DNA of 40,354 bases from NCBI GenBank assembly GCA_946480015.1, contig CAMLIL010000049.1, forward strand, positions 1 through 40,354. Reading direction: 5' to 3'. Below, piece after piece: positions 23,896 through 33,682 of the stretch. The DNA is from an uncultured Oxalobacteraceae bacterium. Lineage in GTDB: Bacteria; Pseudomonadota; Gammaproteobacteria; Burkholderiales; Burkholderiaceae. Under the pieces are notes generated by a model. The model was not told where the DNA came from. It worked only from the letters and a program-made list of their open reading frames with translations, and did no database searches. The position numbers and the translations under genes were made by a program. Each line of letters starts with the position of its first letter. The stretch's first letter is position 1.

Positions 23896-25019
23896 CAACC
23901 CGCTTTCGGTGGGAACTCGTCGGTGCGCATATACCAGTGATACGCGAAATAATCGCAGTCCGCCGCCAGCCCTTGGCGGAAGTCGCCCATGTCGAGGTAA
24001 TCCGGCTCGCGCGTGAGGATGTCGACTCCCTTCAGGCGCAGGAAGTTGAAATAGGTTTCGTATTCAGCCGCGCCCGAATACAGGCGCTGCTGCGGATCGA
24101 CCTTGGTCAGGAAGGCCTGCCAGAACTCCATGCCGTTCTGCTGCCTGACGTCCCAGAACAGGTCTTGCAGCACGCGCCGGTTGAATACCGAGTGGTGCGA
24201 AATGGCCGACCGTCCGTCGAAGCAGCGCAGCTGCGGCAGCATGCGCGCCATGTGCTGGAAATACGGCTGGTGCGGGGTTTCGTGGCCGTAGGTGTAGACC
24301 GGTTTGCCGTCGCGGAAAAACGCCATTTCGCGGTTGAAGAACACGTCGGTGCACATGGTGACGTAGTTATCCAGCACGAAAGGCTGCGCCTGCGGCAGGT
24401 ACAGCTGCTTGAGCTGCTGGTAGTACCAGCCGAAGCGGTCGTGCTGCAGGCCGAACGCTTCCATCCCCTGCGCGCGCGAAAACGGATAGGCCGACTCGGG
24501 CACGTAGGTGGCGCGGATCGGCAACTGCTCGGTGGCGCAGTAAAAAATCTCGCGCACGCCCTTGAGCATGCGGTATTTGTTGGCCACGCTCTCGGCGGCG
24601 ATGCTGTAGTCGCTCGGGCCGATCGGCATGAAGATGTCGTGCCACGCGGTCTTCGAGGCGTACACCGCCATGTTGGCGTCGGTCTGGATGAAGCGCGTGT
24701 TGGTGTCCGCCACGTTGAGGTGGTAAGGCACGTCGGCCACCACGATGTAGCGGAACTTGTAGTGCTGCAGCAGCACCGCCAGCTGCGAGAAGGCGACCCG
24801 GTCGATCAGGATCAGGTCCAGGCACACTTCCCCGGGCGGCGTCGCATTGAGTTCGGCGATGTCGCGCACAAAACTCTGGATCTTCGCGTTGGGGAATGCG
24901 CCGGCCAGTTCGGCGTCCATGTCGGCGGCTTCCTGCTGCGCGATGTAGAGCACGCGGCGGAACTGGTACAGGCTGGTTTCCCCGGCGGCCTGCAAGGCGT
25001 GGACAAGGCGGTCTATCAT
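23895..25019 (-). CDS. Glycosyltransferase-like protein (DUF6492-type)
   Basis: A 374-residue protein of unclear function. The first third (LYIAQQEAADMDAEL, then DLILIDRVAFSQLAVLL and FRYIVVADVPYHL) looks like a Rossmann-type nucleotide-binding half. The second half has FVLDNYVTMCTDVFFN, REMAFFRDGKPVYTYG, SAISHHSVFNRRVL and EYETYFNF. These resemble DUF6492 and related transferases found in O-antigen and capsule loci. It lies in the dideoxyhexose block between the 3-dehydrase and the reductase, so it may transfer the dideoxy sugar. That is inference from position. Confidence 0.5.
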   Translation of the reverse strand: MIDRLVHALQAAGETSLYQFRRVLYIAQQEAADMDAELAGAFPNAKIQSFVRDIAELNATPPGEVCLDLILIDRVAFSQLAVLLQHYKFRYIVVADVPYHLNVADTNTRFIQTDANMAVYASKTAWHDIFMPIGPSDYSIAAESVANKYRMLKGVREIFYCATEQLPIRATYVPESAYPFSRAQGMEAFGLQHDRFGWYYQQLKQLYLPQAQPFVLDNYVTMCTDVFFNREMAFFRDGKPVYTYGHETPHQPYFQHMARMLPQLRCFDGRSAISHHSVFNRRVLQDLFWDVRQQNGMEFWQAFLTKVDPQQRLYSGAAEYETYFNFLRLKGVDILTREPDYLDMGDFRQGLAADCDYFAYHWYMRTDEFPPKAG

Positions 25020-25034
25020 GGTCGTCTCCCTGGC

Positions 25035-26351
25035 TTAGAAGCCGATGCCGAAATATTCTTCGAGTTTGGTCGCCACGAAATCGAGCATTTCCTCGGTCAG
25101 GCCGGGGAACACGCCGATCCAGAAGGTGTCGTTCATGACGCGGTCGGTGTTGACCAGCTCACCGGACACGCGGTAATTGCGCCCCACCATGTACGGCTGG
25201 CGCGTCAGGTTCCCGGCAAACAGCAGGCGGGTGCCGATCTTGTGCTGGTCCAGATAGGTCAGCAGGTCGACCCGGCCGGTGTTCGCCTCCGGCTTGAGCG
25301 TGAGCGGAAAGCCGAACCAGGACGGGTCCGCATCCGGCGTGGCTTCCGGCAGGATCAGGAATTGCTCGCACGAGCGCAGGCGGTTCTTCAGGTAGGCGAA
25401 ATTGCGCTTGCGCGCCTCCACGAAGCCGTCCGCGCGGTCCAGCTGCGCCAGACCGCAGGCGGCCTGCATGTCGGTGATCTTCAGGTTGTAGCCCAGGTGC
25501 GAGTAGGTGTACTTGTGGTCGTACCCTTGCGGCAGGGTGCCCAGCTTCCAGCAGAAGCGCTTGCCGCAGGTATTGTCCTTGCCCGGTGGGCAGTAGCAGT
25601 CGCGGCCCCAGTCGCGGAAGGACTCGGCGATGGCTTTCAGTTCGGCGTGGCGGGTGAACACGGCGCCGCCCTCGCCCATGGTGATGTGGTGGGCCGGGTA
25701 AAAGCTCAAGGTGCCGATGTCGCCGAAGGTGCCGACCTTGCGGCCCTGGTAGGTCGAGCCGAGCGCATCGCAGCAATCCTCGATCAGCCACAGCTTGTGC
25801 TTCTTGCACAGCGCGGTGATGACGTCCAGGTTGAACGGATTGCCCAGCGTGTGCGCCAGCATGATGGCGCGGGTCTTGCCGGTGATGGCCGCCTCGATCT
25901 TGCTGGCGTCGATATTGTAGGTGCCCAGCTCGACGTCGACGAACACCGGCACCGCGCCGTACTGGATGATCGGGTTGACGGTGGTCGGAAAGCCTGCGGC
26001 CACGCCGATCACTTCGTCGCCGGGCTGGATCGCGCGTGCGCCCAGCTTGGGCGAGGTGAGCGTCATGAACGCCACCAGGTTGGCCGAGGAACCGGAGTTC
26101 ACCGTGATCAGATGGTCCACGCCGATGTATTTGGCCAGCCGGGCTTCGAACTGGTCGTTGAAGCGCCCGGTGGTGAGCCAGGCGTCGAGCGAGGCGTGCA
26201 CCATCATTTGCATCTCGGGCGCGCCGACCACCTTGCCGGCCGGGGCGATCGTGGTCACGCCCGGCTCGAAGGGGCGCGGCTGGCCGGCGATGGCGCCGTA
26301 TTCGGCCACCAGGCCGATGATCTTCTCGCGCAGTTCGTCTTGCTTACTCAT
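25035..26351 (-). CDS. rfbH: CDP-4-dehydro-6-deoxy-D-glucose 3-dehydrase (E1)
   Basis: A 438-residue PMP-dependent iron-sulfur enzyme that removes the C3 hydroxyl in 3,6-dideoxyhexose synthesis. In place of the usual PLP lysine of the DegT family it has His (SFYPAH221HITMGEGG), the hallmark of E1. Cys252, Cys254, Cys262 and Cys267 ([17 protein letters not shown]) form the [2Fe-2S] site at the spacing known for E1. Length is exactly typical. The partner reductase E3 (RfbI/AscD/DdhD) is not in the window. It starts 12 bp after rfbG and belongs to the same operon. Confidence 0.93.
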   Translation of the reverse strand: MSKQDELREKIIGLVAEYGAIAGQPRPFEPGVTTIAPAGKVVGAPEMQMMVHASLDAWLTTGRFNDQFEARLAKYIGVDHLITVNSGSSANLVAFMTLTSPKLGARAIQPGDEVIGVAAGFPTTVNPIIQYGAVPVFVDVELGTYNIDASKIEAAITGKTRAIMLAHTLGNPFNLDVITALCKKHKLWLIEDCCDALGSTYQGRKVGTFGDIGTLSFYPAHHITMGEGGAVFTRHAELKAIAESFRDWGRDCYCPPGKDNTCGKRFCWKLGTLPQGYDHKYTYSHLGYNLKITDMQAACGLAQLDRADGFVEARKRNFAYLKNRLRSCEQFLILPEATPDADPSWFGFPLTLKPEANTGRVDLLTYLDQHKIGTRLLFAGNLTRQPYMVGRNYRVSGELVNTDRVMNDTFWIGVFPGLTEEMLDFVATKLEEYFGIGF

Positions 26352-26363
26352 GGGGACCTCGTG

Positions 26364-27440
26364 TTATGCGGGCGATGCCGCCTGATAGGATGTGATCTGT
26401 GCCAGGCTCAGGGCGCGCATGTCCGCGCCCGTGGCCAGCTGTTTGTGCCAGTCGACGATCTGGCCGATGGTGTGCTGCAGCGACCAGCGCGGCTGCCAGC
26501 CGAGCCGGGCGCGCGCCTTGGCGCAATCGAGCTTGAGATAGGTCGCTTCGTGCGGCTGCGGCGCGCCGTCCAGCTTCCAGCTGGCGCCGGCGCCCCAGGC
26601 CTGGCATAGCTGCTCGACCACCCACTCGACCGGCCGCGCGTCGTTCTCGAACGGGCCGAAATTGAAGCCCTCGGCGAACGCCGCGCCCTCCTGCACCAGC
26701 CGTTCGGCCAGCAGCAGATAGCCCGACAGCGGTTCGAGCACGTGCTGCCACGGCCGGATCGCGTACGGGCTGCGGATCATCACGGGCGCGCCGCTGCCGA
26801 CGGCGCGCAGCATGTCGGGCACCAGCCGGTCCGGCGCCCAGTCGCCGCCGCCGATCACATTGCCGGCGCGCGCGCTGGCCAGGGCCACGCCGTGCTCGGC
26901 ATGGCGCTCGGGATTGAAGTAGCTGCTGCGGTAGCACGAGGTCACCAGTTCGGCGCAGCCCTTGCTGTTGCTGTACGGGTCGTAGCCGCCGAAGGCTTCG
27001 TTTTCGCGATAGCCCCATGGCCATTCGCGGTTCTCGTAGCATTTGTCGCTGGTGACGTTGACCACCGCGCGCACGCCGGGCGTTGCGCGCACCGCCTCGT
27101 ACAGGTTGACCAGGCCCATCACGTTGACGCTGTAGGTCTCGACCGGATTGGCATACGAATAGCGCACCAGCGGCTGGGCGGCCAGGTGCAGCACCACGTC
27201 GGGGCGTGCCGCCTGCAGCGCTGCGCGCAGGCGCTCGCCGTCGCGCACGTCGCCCAGCACCGAGTGCATGCGGCGTCCCACCGCGGCGGTCTCGAACAGG
27301 CTGGGGCCGGACGGCGGCGCCAGCGCGTAGCCGGTCACGTCGGCGCCCAGCTGCTGCAGCCACAGGCTCAGCCAGCCGCCCTTGAAGCCGGTGTGGCCGG
27401 TCAGGAAGACGCGCCGGCCCTGCCAGAACGCGGCGTTCAT
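26364..27440 (-). CDS. rfbG: CDP-glucose 4,6-dehydratase
   Basis: A 358-residue SDR enzyme that converts CDP-glucose to CDP-4-keto-6-deoxyglucose. Family marks are [17 protein letters not shown] near residues 12-28, [26 protein letters not shown] and Y-S-N-S-K for catalysis, then [14 protein letters not shown]. The start at 27440 overlaps rfbF by 4 bases (ATGA); longer in-frame extensions would run through rfbF and are rejected. Confidence 0.93.
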   Translation of the reverse strand: MNAAFWQGRRVFLTGHTGFKGGWLSLWLQQLGADVTGYALAPPSGPSLFETAAVGRRMHSVLGDVRDGERLRAALQAARPDVVLHLAAQPLVRYSYANPVETYSVNVMGLVNLYEAVRATPGVRAVVNVTSDKCYENREWPWGYRENEAFGGYDPYSNSKGCAELVTSCYRSSYFNPERHAEHGVALASARAGNVIGGGDWAPDRLVPDMLRAVGSGAPVMIRSPYAIRPWQHVLEPLSGYLLLAERLVQEGAAFAEGFNFGPFENDARPVEWVVEQLCQAWGAGASWKLDGAPQPHEATYLKLDCAKARARLGWQPRWSLQHTIGQIVDWHKQLATGADMRALSLAQITSYQAASPA

Positions 27441-28210
27441 GCCCAGGTCTTCCAGGGCGCCCTGCCCGACTGCCACAACGCGTCGAGGTGCTGCTTCTCG
27501 CGCAGGGTGTCCATCGGCTGCCAGAAGCCGCGGTGCAGGAAAGCGTCGATCTGGCGGTCGGCCGCCAGCCGCTCCATCGGCTCGCGCTCCCACACGATGT
27601 CGTCGCCGTCCACATAGTCGAGCGCGCGCGGCGACATGACGAAAAAGCCGCCGTTGATCCAGTTGCCGTCGCCCTGCACTTTTTCCTGGAAGCCGCGGAT
27701 TTCCTGCCCGTCCAGTTCGATGGCGCCGAAGCGCCCGGGCGGCTGCACGGCCGTGACGGTGGCCAGCTTGCCGTGCTGGCGGTGAAAGGCGATCGAGGCG
27801 GCGATATCGATGTCGGAGAGGCCGTCGCCGTAGGTCACGCAGAAGGCGTCGCTGTCGTCGACGAATTTGCGGATGCGCTTCAGGCGCCCACCGGTCATGG
27901 TCTCTTCGCCGGTATCGACCAGGGTCACGCGCCACGGCTCGGCGTGGCGGGTGTGCACCTTCATGCTGTTCTCGTTCATGTCGAAGGTCACGTCCGAGGT
28001 GTGCAGGAAGTAGTTGGCGAAGAATTCCTTGATGATGTAGCCCTTGTAGCCGCAGCAGATCACGAAGTCGTTGATGCCGTGGCTGGAGTAGCTCTTGAGG
28101 ATGTGCCACAGGATGGGCTTGCCGCCGATCTCCACCATGGGTTTGGGACGCACCGTGGTCTCTTCACTGATGCGGGTGCCCAGGCCCCCCGCCAAAATCA
28201 CCGCTTTCAT
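27437..28210 (-). CDS. rfbF: Glucose-1-phosphate cytidylyltransferase
   Basis: A 257-residue nucleotidyltransferase that makes CDP-glucose from CTP and glucose-1-phosphate, the first step toward 3,6-dideoxyhexoses. It has [18 protein letters not shown] at the N-terminus, the [13 protein letters not shown] motif, [12 protein letters not shown] and INGGFFV. Start and stop overlap neighbours by 4 bases each. Confidence 0.93.
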   Translation of the reverse strand: MKAVILAGGLGTRISEETTVRPKPMVEIGGKPILWHILKSYSSHGINDFVICCGYKGYIIKEFFANYFLHTSDVTFDMNENSMKVHTRHAEPWRVTLVDTGEETMTGGRLKRIRKFVDDSDAFCVTYGDGLSDIDIAASIAFHRQHGKLATVTAVQPPGRFGAIELDGQEIRGFQEKVQGDGNWINGGFFVMSPRALDYVDGDDIVWEREPMERLAADRQIDAFLHRGFWQPMDTLREKQHLDALWQSGRAPWKTWA

Positions 28211-29082
28211 GCTGGCACCCCCGCTTGGATAGTTGTCGTTGTGCGCGGAATCAGCACGTGGCTGTTCCAGGGATCGAACGGCACGAAGCCGCCCGCACGG
28301 CCGCCGGGACGCATGAACAGGCGCGCATTCCTGTTGCACATCGCGGCGGCGTAAGAAAATGAACTGTTCGAAATCACGAGCGCATCGGCGTGGGCCAGCA
28401 TGTAGAAGTCCACCCCCAGGCCCATGGTCGCGTCCAGTTCGCCGAACAGCTCGTTGCGGGTGACGCAGCCGAAGCCTTCGCGCTCGAGCATGGGACGGTA
28501 ATAATCCAGCTCGTCGCTGGCGAGATACAGCGTGGTATCGCGCGGATACGCGTCCAGCACGGCGCTGATGGCTTCGCAATACTGCTGGTCGCCGGGGAGC
28601 CAGAAGACGTTGTGGTAGGGACTCAATTTGCGGTAGTCGCCAGCGCGCACGTGCACGCCCAGCAGGTAGCGCTGGTCCAGCCCGAGCTGGCGGCAGGCCG
28701 CGCCGATGCGATCGTCCATCAATTGCTTGAAGCGGAATACGCTGTCGAAATGGGCGCGCTCCGGCGCGTAATAGCGGGTGTGATACTGGAAGTAACCGTT
28801 GATGTCGAGCACGCCGTGCTCGCCCAGCTGCGTCTGCGCCAGGATGCGCTCGATCTGCGGCGCGTAGCCGGCGGCCCGGTCGGTCTCCGGCTCCAGGTCC
28901 AGCACCAGATCGGGTGTTTGCACTTCCTTCGAATAGTCGAGGTCGAAAAAGAAATCGCCCTGCCACGGCGCGCAGGTCGCGCGCAGGCCGGTTTTTTTCT
29001 CCAGCAACTTCAGGAAGTAAAACTGGAAGAAGTTATTGCCAAAGCGCCCGTTGCGCGCCATGTCCGTCATCTGCACCTTCAC
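28207..29082 (-). CDS. GT11-like alpha-1,2-fucosyltransferase
   Basis: A 291-residue GT-B protein. It has the N-terminal [10 protein letters not shown] (12-21), the nucleotide-sugar-binding HVRAGDY (144-150, the H-x-R-x-G-D-[YF] motif of alpha-1,2-fucosyltransferases), TLYLASDE and [11 protein letters not shown] near the C-terminus. It would add a fucose-like sugar to a surface glycan. Because the operon supplies a CDP-dideoxy sugar rather than GDP-fucose, the donor is uncertain. It overlaps both neighbours by 4 bases. Confidence 0.8.
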   Translation of the reverse strand: MKVQMTDMARNGRFGNNFFQFYFLKLLEKKTGLRATCAPWQGDFFFDLDYSKEVQTPDLVLDLEPETDRAAGYAPQIERILAQTQLGEHGVLDINGYFQYHTRYYAPERAHFDSVFRFKQLMDDRIGAACRQLGLDQRYLLGVHVRAGDYRKLSPYHNVFWLPGDQQYCEAISAVLDAYPRDTTLYLASDELDYYRPMLEREGFGCVTRNELFGELDATMGLGVDFYMLAHADALVISNSSFSYAAAMCNRNARLFMRPGGRAGGFVPFDPWNSHVLIPRTTTTIQAGVPA

Positions 29083-29894
29083 GGCTTGCCCGCCTGGTCA
29101 GCGTAAACGGCATTGCCGAGGTAATACTCCCCGGTGTCTTCGTGAAAGTCCTGGTACTTGGCCTTCAACTGGCGGATGTAATCGGTCTCCGGCAGGGCTG
29201 GCACCGTGCTCAGGTCGACCTTCATGCCGCCGCCTTCCCAGATGCCGTCGTGCACGCGCGAAGCCGCGTTCTTGCGGAAGTGGTGCAGATGCAACAGCGG
29301 CACCGAGGTCAGGCCGTAGGAAATCGGCGTCTTGAAGAAGAAATTGCCGTCGAAATAGGTTTCGCGTTCCAGTTGCAGGGCCGCGCCCATCACGATGCCG
29401 TAATTGCCGCCGGTAATGTCGTAGGAAAAGCCGCGCCAGTCGCGCACGATCTCGGTGCGCTTGTGAAAGCGCACCGAACCGATGCCGTGCTGGCGGAACA
29501 GTTCGACTTCGGCCAGCAGTGCCGGGGTGTCGGCCGGGTCGATGCATTCGTCGGAATCGACGAACCAGATCGTGTCGCAAGCGATGTTGTGCTGGCGGAT
29601 ATAGGCCAGCGCCACGTTGTACTGTTCGCCGTTGAAGGCGAACTTGTCCATCTGAATGAAATGCCAGCCATTGCGCTTGGCGATCGCGGCCACATCGTCG
29701 ATCTGGTGGGTCGGGCTGACCCAGCGCGAGGGATCGCTGTAATCGTTGGCCGCGTCGCTGTTCGGATGGTTCAGGCGCGGCCAGATGCCGTGCACGACAA
29801 TGATGGTCGCGCCCAGCGCTTGCGGCACGCGCGCACACTCTTCGATGGTTTCGGCCGCGCCGCAGCCGCAAATGATTTGCACCAGATTTTTCAT
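29079..29894 (-). CDS. GT2-like glycosyltransferase
   Basis: A 271-residue protein with a GT-A-like start (VQIICGCGAAETIEEC), a mid region with NVALAYIRQH and the acidic DTIWFVDSDECIDPAD (about residues 106-121), where DSDE would bind the metal-nucleotide. Later are F-D-G-N-F-F-F-K and LLHLHHFRKN. It acts in the cytoplasm on glycan building. Exact linkage is not inferable. It lies 18 bp after the fusion gene and overlaps the GT11-like gene by 4 bases. Confidence 0.6.
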   Translation of the reverse strand: MKNLVQIICGCGAAETIEECARVPQALGATIIVVHGIWPRLNHPNSDAANDYSDPSRWVSPTHQIDDVAAIAKRNGWHFIQMDKFAFNGEQYNVALAYIRQHNIACDTIWFVDSDECIDPADTPALLAEVELFRQHGIGSVRFHKRTEIVRDWRGFSYDITGGNYGIVMGAALQLERETYFDGNFFFKTPISYGLTSVPLLHLHHFRKNAASRVHDGIWEGGGMKVDLSTVPALPETDYIRQLKAKYQDFHEDTGEYYLGNAVYADQAGKP

Positions 29895-29912
29895 CGCTTG
29901 CGCTTTCCTTCC

Positions 29913-31292
29913 TTACAGCTTGATTCCCGTGGCCGGCACCGGCACCTTGCGCAGCAGCGTCAGCAGGTGCGGGCCGCGCCATTCCTGGCTGGTGATCTGG
30001 AACGCGCCCTTGAAGCCGTACATGGCGGCCCAGCGGTTGGTATCGTCGAAATAGGCCTGGAAGGTCTGCTCGCTGATGATGTTCACGTGGGTCGGGTCGC
30101 GGAAGGCTTCGGCGTGCGGGTAGGCCGGGGTGAACGACATGAAGGTGCCGCCCATTTTCAGGACGCGGTAGACCTCGTTCATCAGCTCGATGAAGGGATA
30201 GCGCCGCTCGGGCGCGTAGATCAGGCGCGGAATGTGTTCGATGAAATCGTGCGCGGTGACGTATTCGAAATAGTCGTCCTCGAACGGGATCGGCTCGATG
30301 ACGAGGTCGGCGCGCTTGATGTTCAGTTCAGGGATATCGCGCACGTCGATGCCATACATGACGTCGGCGCCGCAGGTGTTTTTCGGGTTCAGGCCGCAGC
30401 CGAGATCGAGGGCTTTCGTCATGGGGACTCCAAGGATGATGTGGTTTTCAAAAATATCGAAGCGGCGGTCGCCGCGCAGTTCTTGCGGCAGCGCGCGCGC
30501 GGGGTCGAGCCGGCCCGCGCTCCAGTGTTGCAGCCACCAGGGCCGCGACAGGGTATGGGTCGAATCGCCGTCGAAGCCGACGTTGGTGGCCAGATTGACA
30601 CCGGGCGTGATGCAGAAGCGCTTGGCGCGCCACAGCGACAGCTGCATGCGCCAGGCCCAGGAATTGACGCTGCCGCGCTGCAGGCTGGCGCGCACGCCGT
30701 TCCAGAATTGCAAGGCGCCCTCGCTCTGCAGCACTTGCGGCAATTGTTCGGCGAAGAAGGCATCGTCTTGCTCGACGTTATCGTCGTACAGGGCCCAGCG
30801 GTCGCGCCAGGTGGCCCAGCCCCAGCAGTGAAAAATGCTGCACAGAAAATAATCATCGCCCGGCACCGGGCAGCCCGGCAAATGCCCGACCATGTTGTTG
30901 CCGGATATGGCGCCGACGCGCGCGTCATCCTTGTAGGCATCGAGCGCGCGGGCGAAATACTCGAACAGGCCGGGGCCGAAGCGGATGTCGTCCTCCAGCA
31001 CGATGCCGACCTCGTTTTCGGCGAACATCCAGTCGATCGCGGTGCGCACATTGCGGCGCAAGCCCAGGTTGACCGGACTGATGCGTGCCTTCAGGTCGCA
31101 TGGCCAGTCGATCGTCTTGATCAGCTCGGCTACCGCGGCGCAGGCGGCCACATCGGCTTCGTTGCCGGGGCGTGGCCCATCCACCACAAAATACACCTTG
31201 CGCGGCTGCACCTGGCGCAGATCGGCGATCAGGCCCGCGGTCAGATCCGGCCGGTTGAAGTTCAGCAGTACTACGGGTATGTCTTGGCTCAT
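29913..31292 (-). CDS. Fusion of a GT2-like glycosyltransferase and a SAM methyltransferase
   Basis: A 459-residue protein with two parts. Residues 1-290 look like a GT2-like transferase (VVLLNFNRPDLT, GLRRNVRTAIDW, VLEDDIRFGPGLFEYF, FHCWGWATWRDRW). Residues 291-459 form a class I SAM methyltransferase (MTKALDLGCGLNPKN at 291-305, then VMYGIDVRD, DFIEHIPRL, EVYRVLKMGGTF). The join is GVP/MTKAL, where Met291 (ATG at 30422) is preceded by GGAG five bases upstream, so the second half may also be made separately. It is the first gene of the minus-strand operon, divergent from the secretion genes across 245 bp. Confidence 0.78.
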   Translation of the reverse strand: MSQDIPVVLLNFNRPDLTAGLIADLRQVQPRKVYFVVDGPRPGNEADVAACAAVAELIKTIDWPCDLKARISPVNLGLRRNVRTAIDWMFAENEVGIVLEDDIRFGPGLFEYFARALDAYKDDARVGAISGNNMVGHLPGCPVPGDDYFLCSIFHCWGWATWRDRWALYDDNVEQDDAFFAEQLPQVLQSEGALQFWNGVRASLQRGSVNSWAWRMQLSLWRAKRFCITPGVNLATNVGFDGDSTHTLSRPWWLQHWSAGRLDPARALPQELRGDRRFDIFENHIILGVPMTKALDLGCGLNPKNTCGADVMYGIDVRDIPELNIKRADLVIEPIPFEDDYFEYVTAHDFIEHIPRLIYAPERRYPFIELMNEVYRVLKMGGTFMSFTPAYPHAEAFRDPTHVNIISEQTFQAYFDDTNRWAAMYGFKGAFQITSQEWRGPHLLTLLRKVPVPATGIKL

Positions 31293-31537
31293 GGTCGGCC
31301 ATCCAAGGGTCGGTGGAGGGGGCGGGCAATGATCCAGTATCTTTGATGGCCGGAAACGCTGTCAAGATGCTGGCGGCATGGCAACAGTATGCATCCTACG
31401 TGGCCCAGCGGTCCAATGAAGCGGCGAGGAAGAGGCTTTAGTGCGGCCTATTTGCGACTTTGCGACACAAGTGCTGGAGTAGAATCTTGCCACGAACCCA
31501 TACTAAGGCGGTCCGCCGCGGAGAGTCCCCAAGCAAC

Positions 31538-33682
31538 ATGAGTGCAAACTTTTCCCATTCGGTCATCCAGTGCCTGACCGCGATCGCCCAGCATCACGGC
31601 ATCCAGATCAATCCGGAGCGGCTGATCGACGACTACGCGCTCACTGCCGAAGAACCCAAGCCCTCGCTGGTGCTGCGCATCGCCTCGGACATCGGCATGA
31701 AGGCGCGCAACGATAAGCTGAGCTGGACCGGCCTGCTCGGCCAGGGCGGCGTGTTTCCGCTGATCGCGCGCCTGGCCAATGGCAATGGCGTGATCGTGGT
31801 GGGCGTGCGCGGCGAAGGCGACAATGCCAGCATTGCCATTCTCGATCCGCTCGAAGACGTGGCCAATGTGCTGCTGCTGAACCAGCAGCAGTTCTGTTCG
31901 CGCTGGGAAGGCGACGTGGTATTCGTCAAGCGCCACCACCGGCTGACCGATCCCAACCAGCCGTTTTCGCTGCGCTGGTTCATTCCCGAAATTCTGAAAC
32001 AGAAGACGGCTTTCCGCGACATCGCCATCACCGCCGGCTGCATGCATTTGCTGGCCCTGTCCTCGCCGATCTTTTTCCAGCTCGTCATCGACAAGGTGCT
32101 GGTGCACCAGAGCCAGTCCACCCTGTGGGTGCTGGGCGTGGGCATCATCATCGCGCTGGCGTTCGATTCGACCTTCGGCTACCTGCGCCAGATGCTGACC
32201 CTGGCCGCCACCAACAAGATCGACATCCGCCTGACCCGGCGCACCTTTTCGCACCTGCTGTCGCTGCCGATCGATTATTTCGAGACCACCACCGCCGGCG
32301 TGATCACGCGCCACATGCAGCAGCTCGACCGCATCCGCGGCTTCCTGACCGGGCGCCTGTTCTTCACGGTGCTCGACGCCACCGCGCTGCTGATCTTCAT
32401 GCCGATTCTCTTTACCTACTCGGTCAAGCTGGCCATGATCACCCTGGCCTTCACGGCCGTGATCGCCGGCCTGGTGGCGGCCATGGTGCCGGCCTTCCAG
32501 CGCCGCCTGCAGGCGCTGTACGCGGTCGAGGGCAAGCGCCAGTCGATGCTGGTGGAGACCGTGCACGGCATGCGCACCGTGAAAGCGCTGGCGATCGAGC
32601 CGGCCCAGCGCAAGGAGTGGGACCAGCGCTCGGCCGATTCGATCAGCATGCACTTCCGGGTCGGGCAGATTTCCATCACCGGCAACTCGGTCACCGACTT
32701 CCTCGGCAAACTGCTGCCGGTGGTGATCATCGTGGTGGGCGCGCAGGACGTGTTCGACCAGACCCTGACGGTCGGTTCGCTGATCGCCTTCCAGATGATC
32801 ACCGGCCGCGTGACCGGTCCTTTGATCGCCATCGTCGGCCTGGTCAACGAATACCAGGAAACGGCGCTGTCGGTGAAGATGCTGGGCGAGGTGATGAACC
32901 GCGCGCCCGAAGGCCGCACCGGCGCGGGCGGCCTGCGCAATAAACTCAACGGCAACATCACGTTCGAGGACGTGACCTTCCGCTATCCGAACGCGGCCAA
33001 TCTGGCGCTCGACCGCGCCAGCTTCTCGATCCCGGCCGGCACGGTGATCGGCGTGGTCGGCCGCAGCGGTTCCGGCAAGACCACCTTGACCAAGCTGATC
33101 CAGGGCCTGTACCCGGTCGAGGAAGGCATCATCCGCTTCGACGGCATCGATGCGCGCGAGTTCGAACTGTCGCACCTGCGGCGCCAGATCGGCGTGGTTC
33201 TGCAGGAAAACTTCCTGTTCCGCGGCACCGTGCGCGAGAACATCACGGCCACCAAGCCGGACGCCTCGTTCGAAGAAATCGTCGCCGCGGCCGACGCCGC
33301 CGGCGCCTCCGAATTCATCGAGCGCCTGCCGCAAGGCTTCGACACCATGCTCGAAGAAAACGCCTCCAACCTGTCCGGCGGCCAGAAGCAGCGCCTGTCG
33401 ATCGCCCGCTCGCTGCTGGCCAAGCCGCGCATCCTGATCCTGGACGAAGCGGCCAGCGCGCTCGACCCTGAAAGCGAAGCCATCTTCATCAGCAACCTGT
33501 CGCGCATTGCGGTCGGGCGTACTGTCGTGATGATTTCGCACCGCCTGTCCACCCTCGTGAACGCCGACATGATCATGGTCATGCAGCAAGGCCAACTGGT
33601 CGATAAAGGCCGCCACGAGGAATTACTGACCCGATGCGACACTTACCAGCACCTATGGAACCAACAAACAAGCCACCTGTGA
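31538..33682 (+). CDS. Type I secretion ABC transporter, HlyB type
   Basis: A 714-residue inner-membrane exporter. Residues 1-135 form a C39-like domain in which the catalytic Cys of true C39 peptidases is not in place (Q-C-L-T-A-I-A-Q-H-H near 11-20), as in HlyB, so it should bind substrate rather than cut it. A six-helix membrane domain spans about 155-440. The nucleotide-binding domain has Walker A GRSGSGKT (508-515), Q556, signature LSGGQ (612-616), Walker B ILILDE (632-637) and His668. ATG at 31538 follows GGAGAG at 31520-31525. The gene overlaps the adaptor gene by 49 bases. Likely cargo: the two giant RTX-tailed repeat proteins (inference). No TolC-type outer-membrane gene is in view. 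Confidence 0.9.
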   Translation: MSANFSHSVIQCLTAIAQHHGIQINPERLIDDYALTAEEPKPSLVLRIASDIGMKARNDKLSWTGLLGQGGVFPLIARLANGNGVIVVGVRGEGDNASIAILDPLEDVANVLLLNQQQFCSRWEGDVVFVKRHHRLTDPNQPFSLRWFIPEILKQKTAFRDIAITAGCMHLLALSSPIFFQLVIDKVLVHQSQSTLWVLGVGIIIALAFDSTFGYLRQMLTLAATNKIDIRLTRRTFSHLLSLPIDYFETTTAGVITRHMQQLDRIRGFLTGRLFFTVLDATALLIFMPILFTYSVKLAMITLAFTAVIAGLVAAMVPAFQRRLQALYAVEGKRQSMLVETVHGMRTVKALAIEPAQRKEWDQRSADSISMHFRVGQISITGNSVTDFLGKLLPVVIIVVGAQDVFDQTLTVGSLIAFQMITGRVTGPLIAIVGLVNEYQETALSVKMLGEVMNRAPEGRTGAGGLRNKLNGNITFEDVTFRYPNAANLALDRASFSIPAGTVIGVVGRSGSGKTTLTKLIQGLYPVEEGIIRFDGIDAREFELSHLRRQIGVVLQENFLFRGTVRENITATKPDASFEEIVAAADAAGASEFIERLPQGFDTMLEENASNLSGGQKQRLSIARSLLAKPRILILDEAASALDPESEAIFISNLSRIAVGRTVVMISHRLSTLVNADMIMVMQQGQLVDKGRHEELLTRCDTYQHLWNQQTSHL

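Noticed and set aside
31346..31441. A 31-codon frame (MAGNAVKMLAAWQQY...) in the divergent spacer before the secretion genes.
   Set aside because: No convincing ribosome site and no recognised family; the length is within chance for this composition.
31538..31940. C39 peptidase activity of the transporter (double-glycine leader cleavage of the RiPP precursor).
   Set aside because: The catalytic Cys is not in its conserved place, and the precursor has no double-glycine site followed by a small core; the domain looks HlyB-like.
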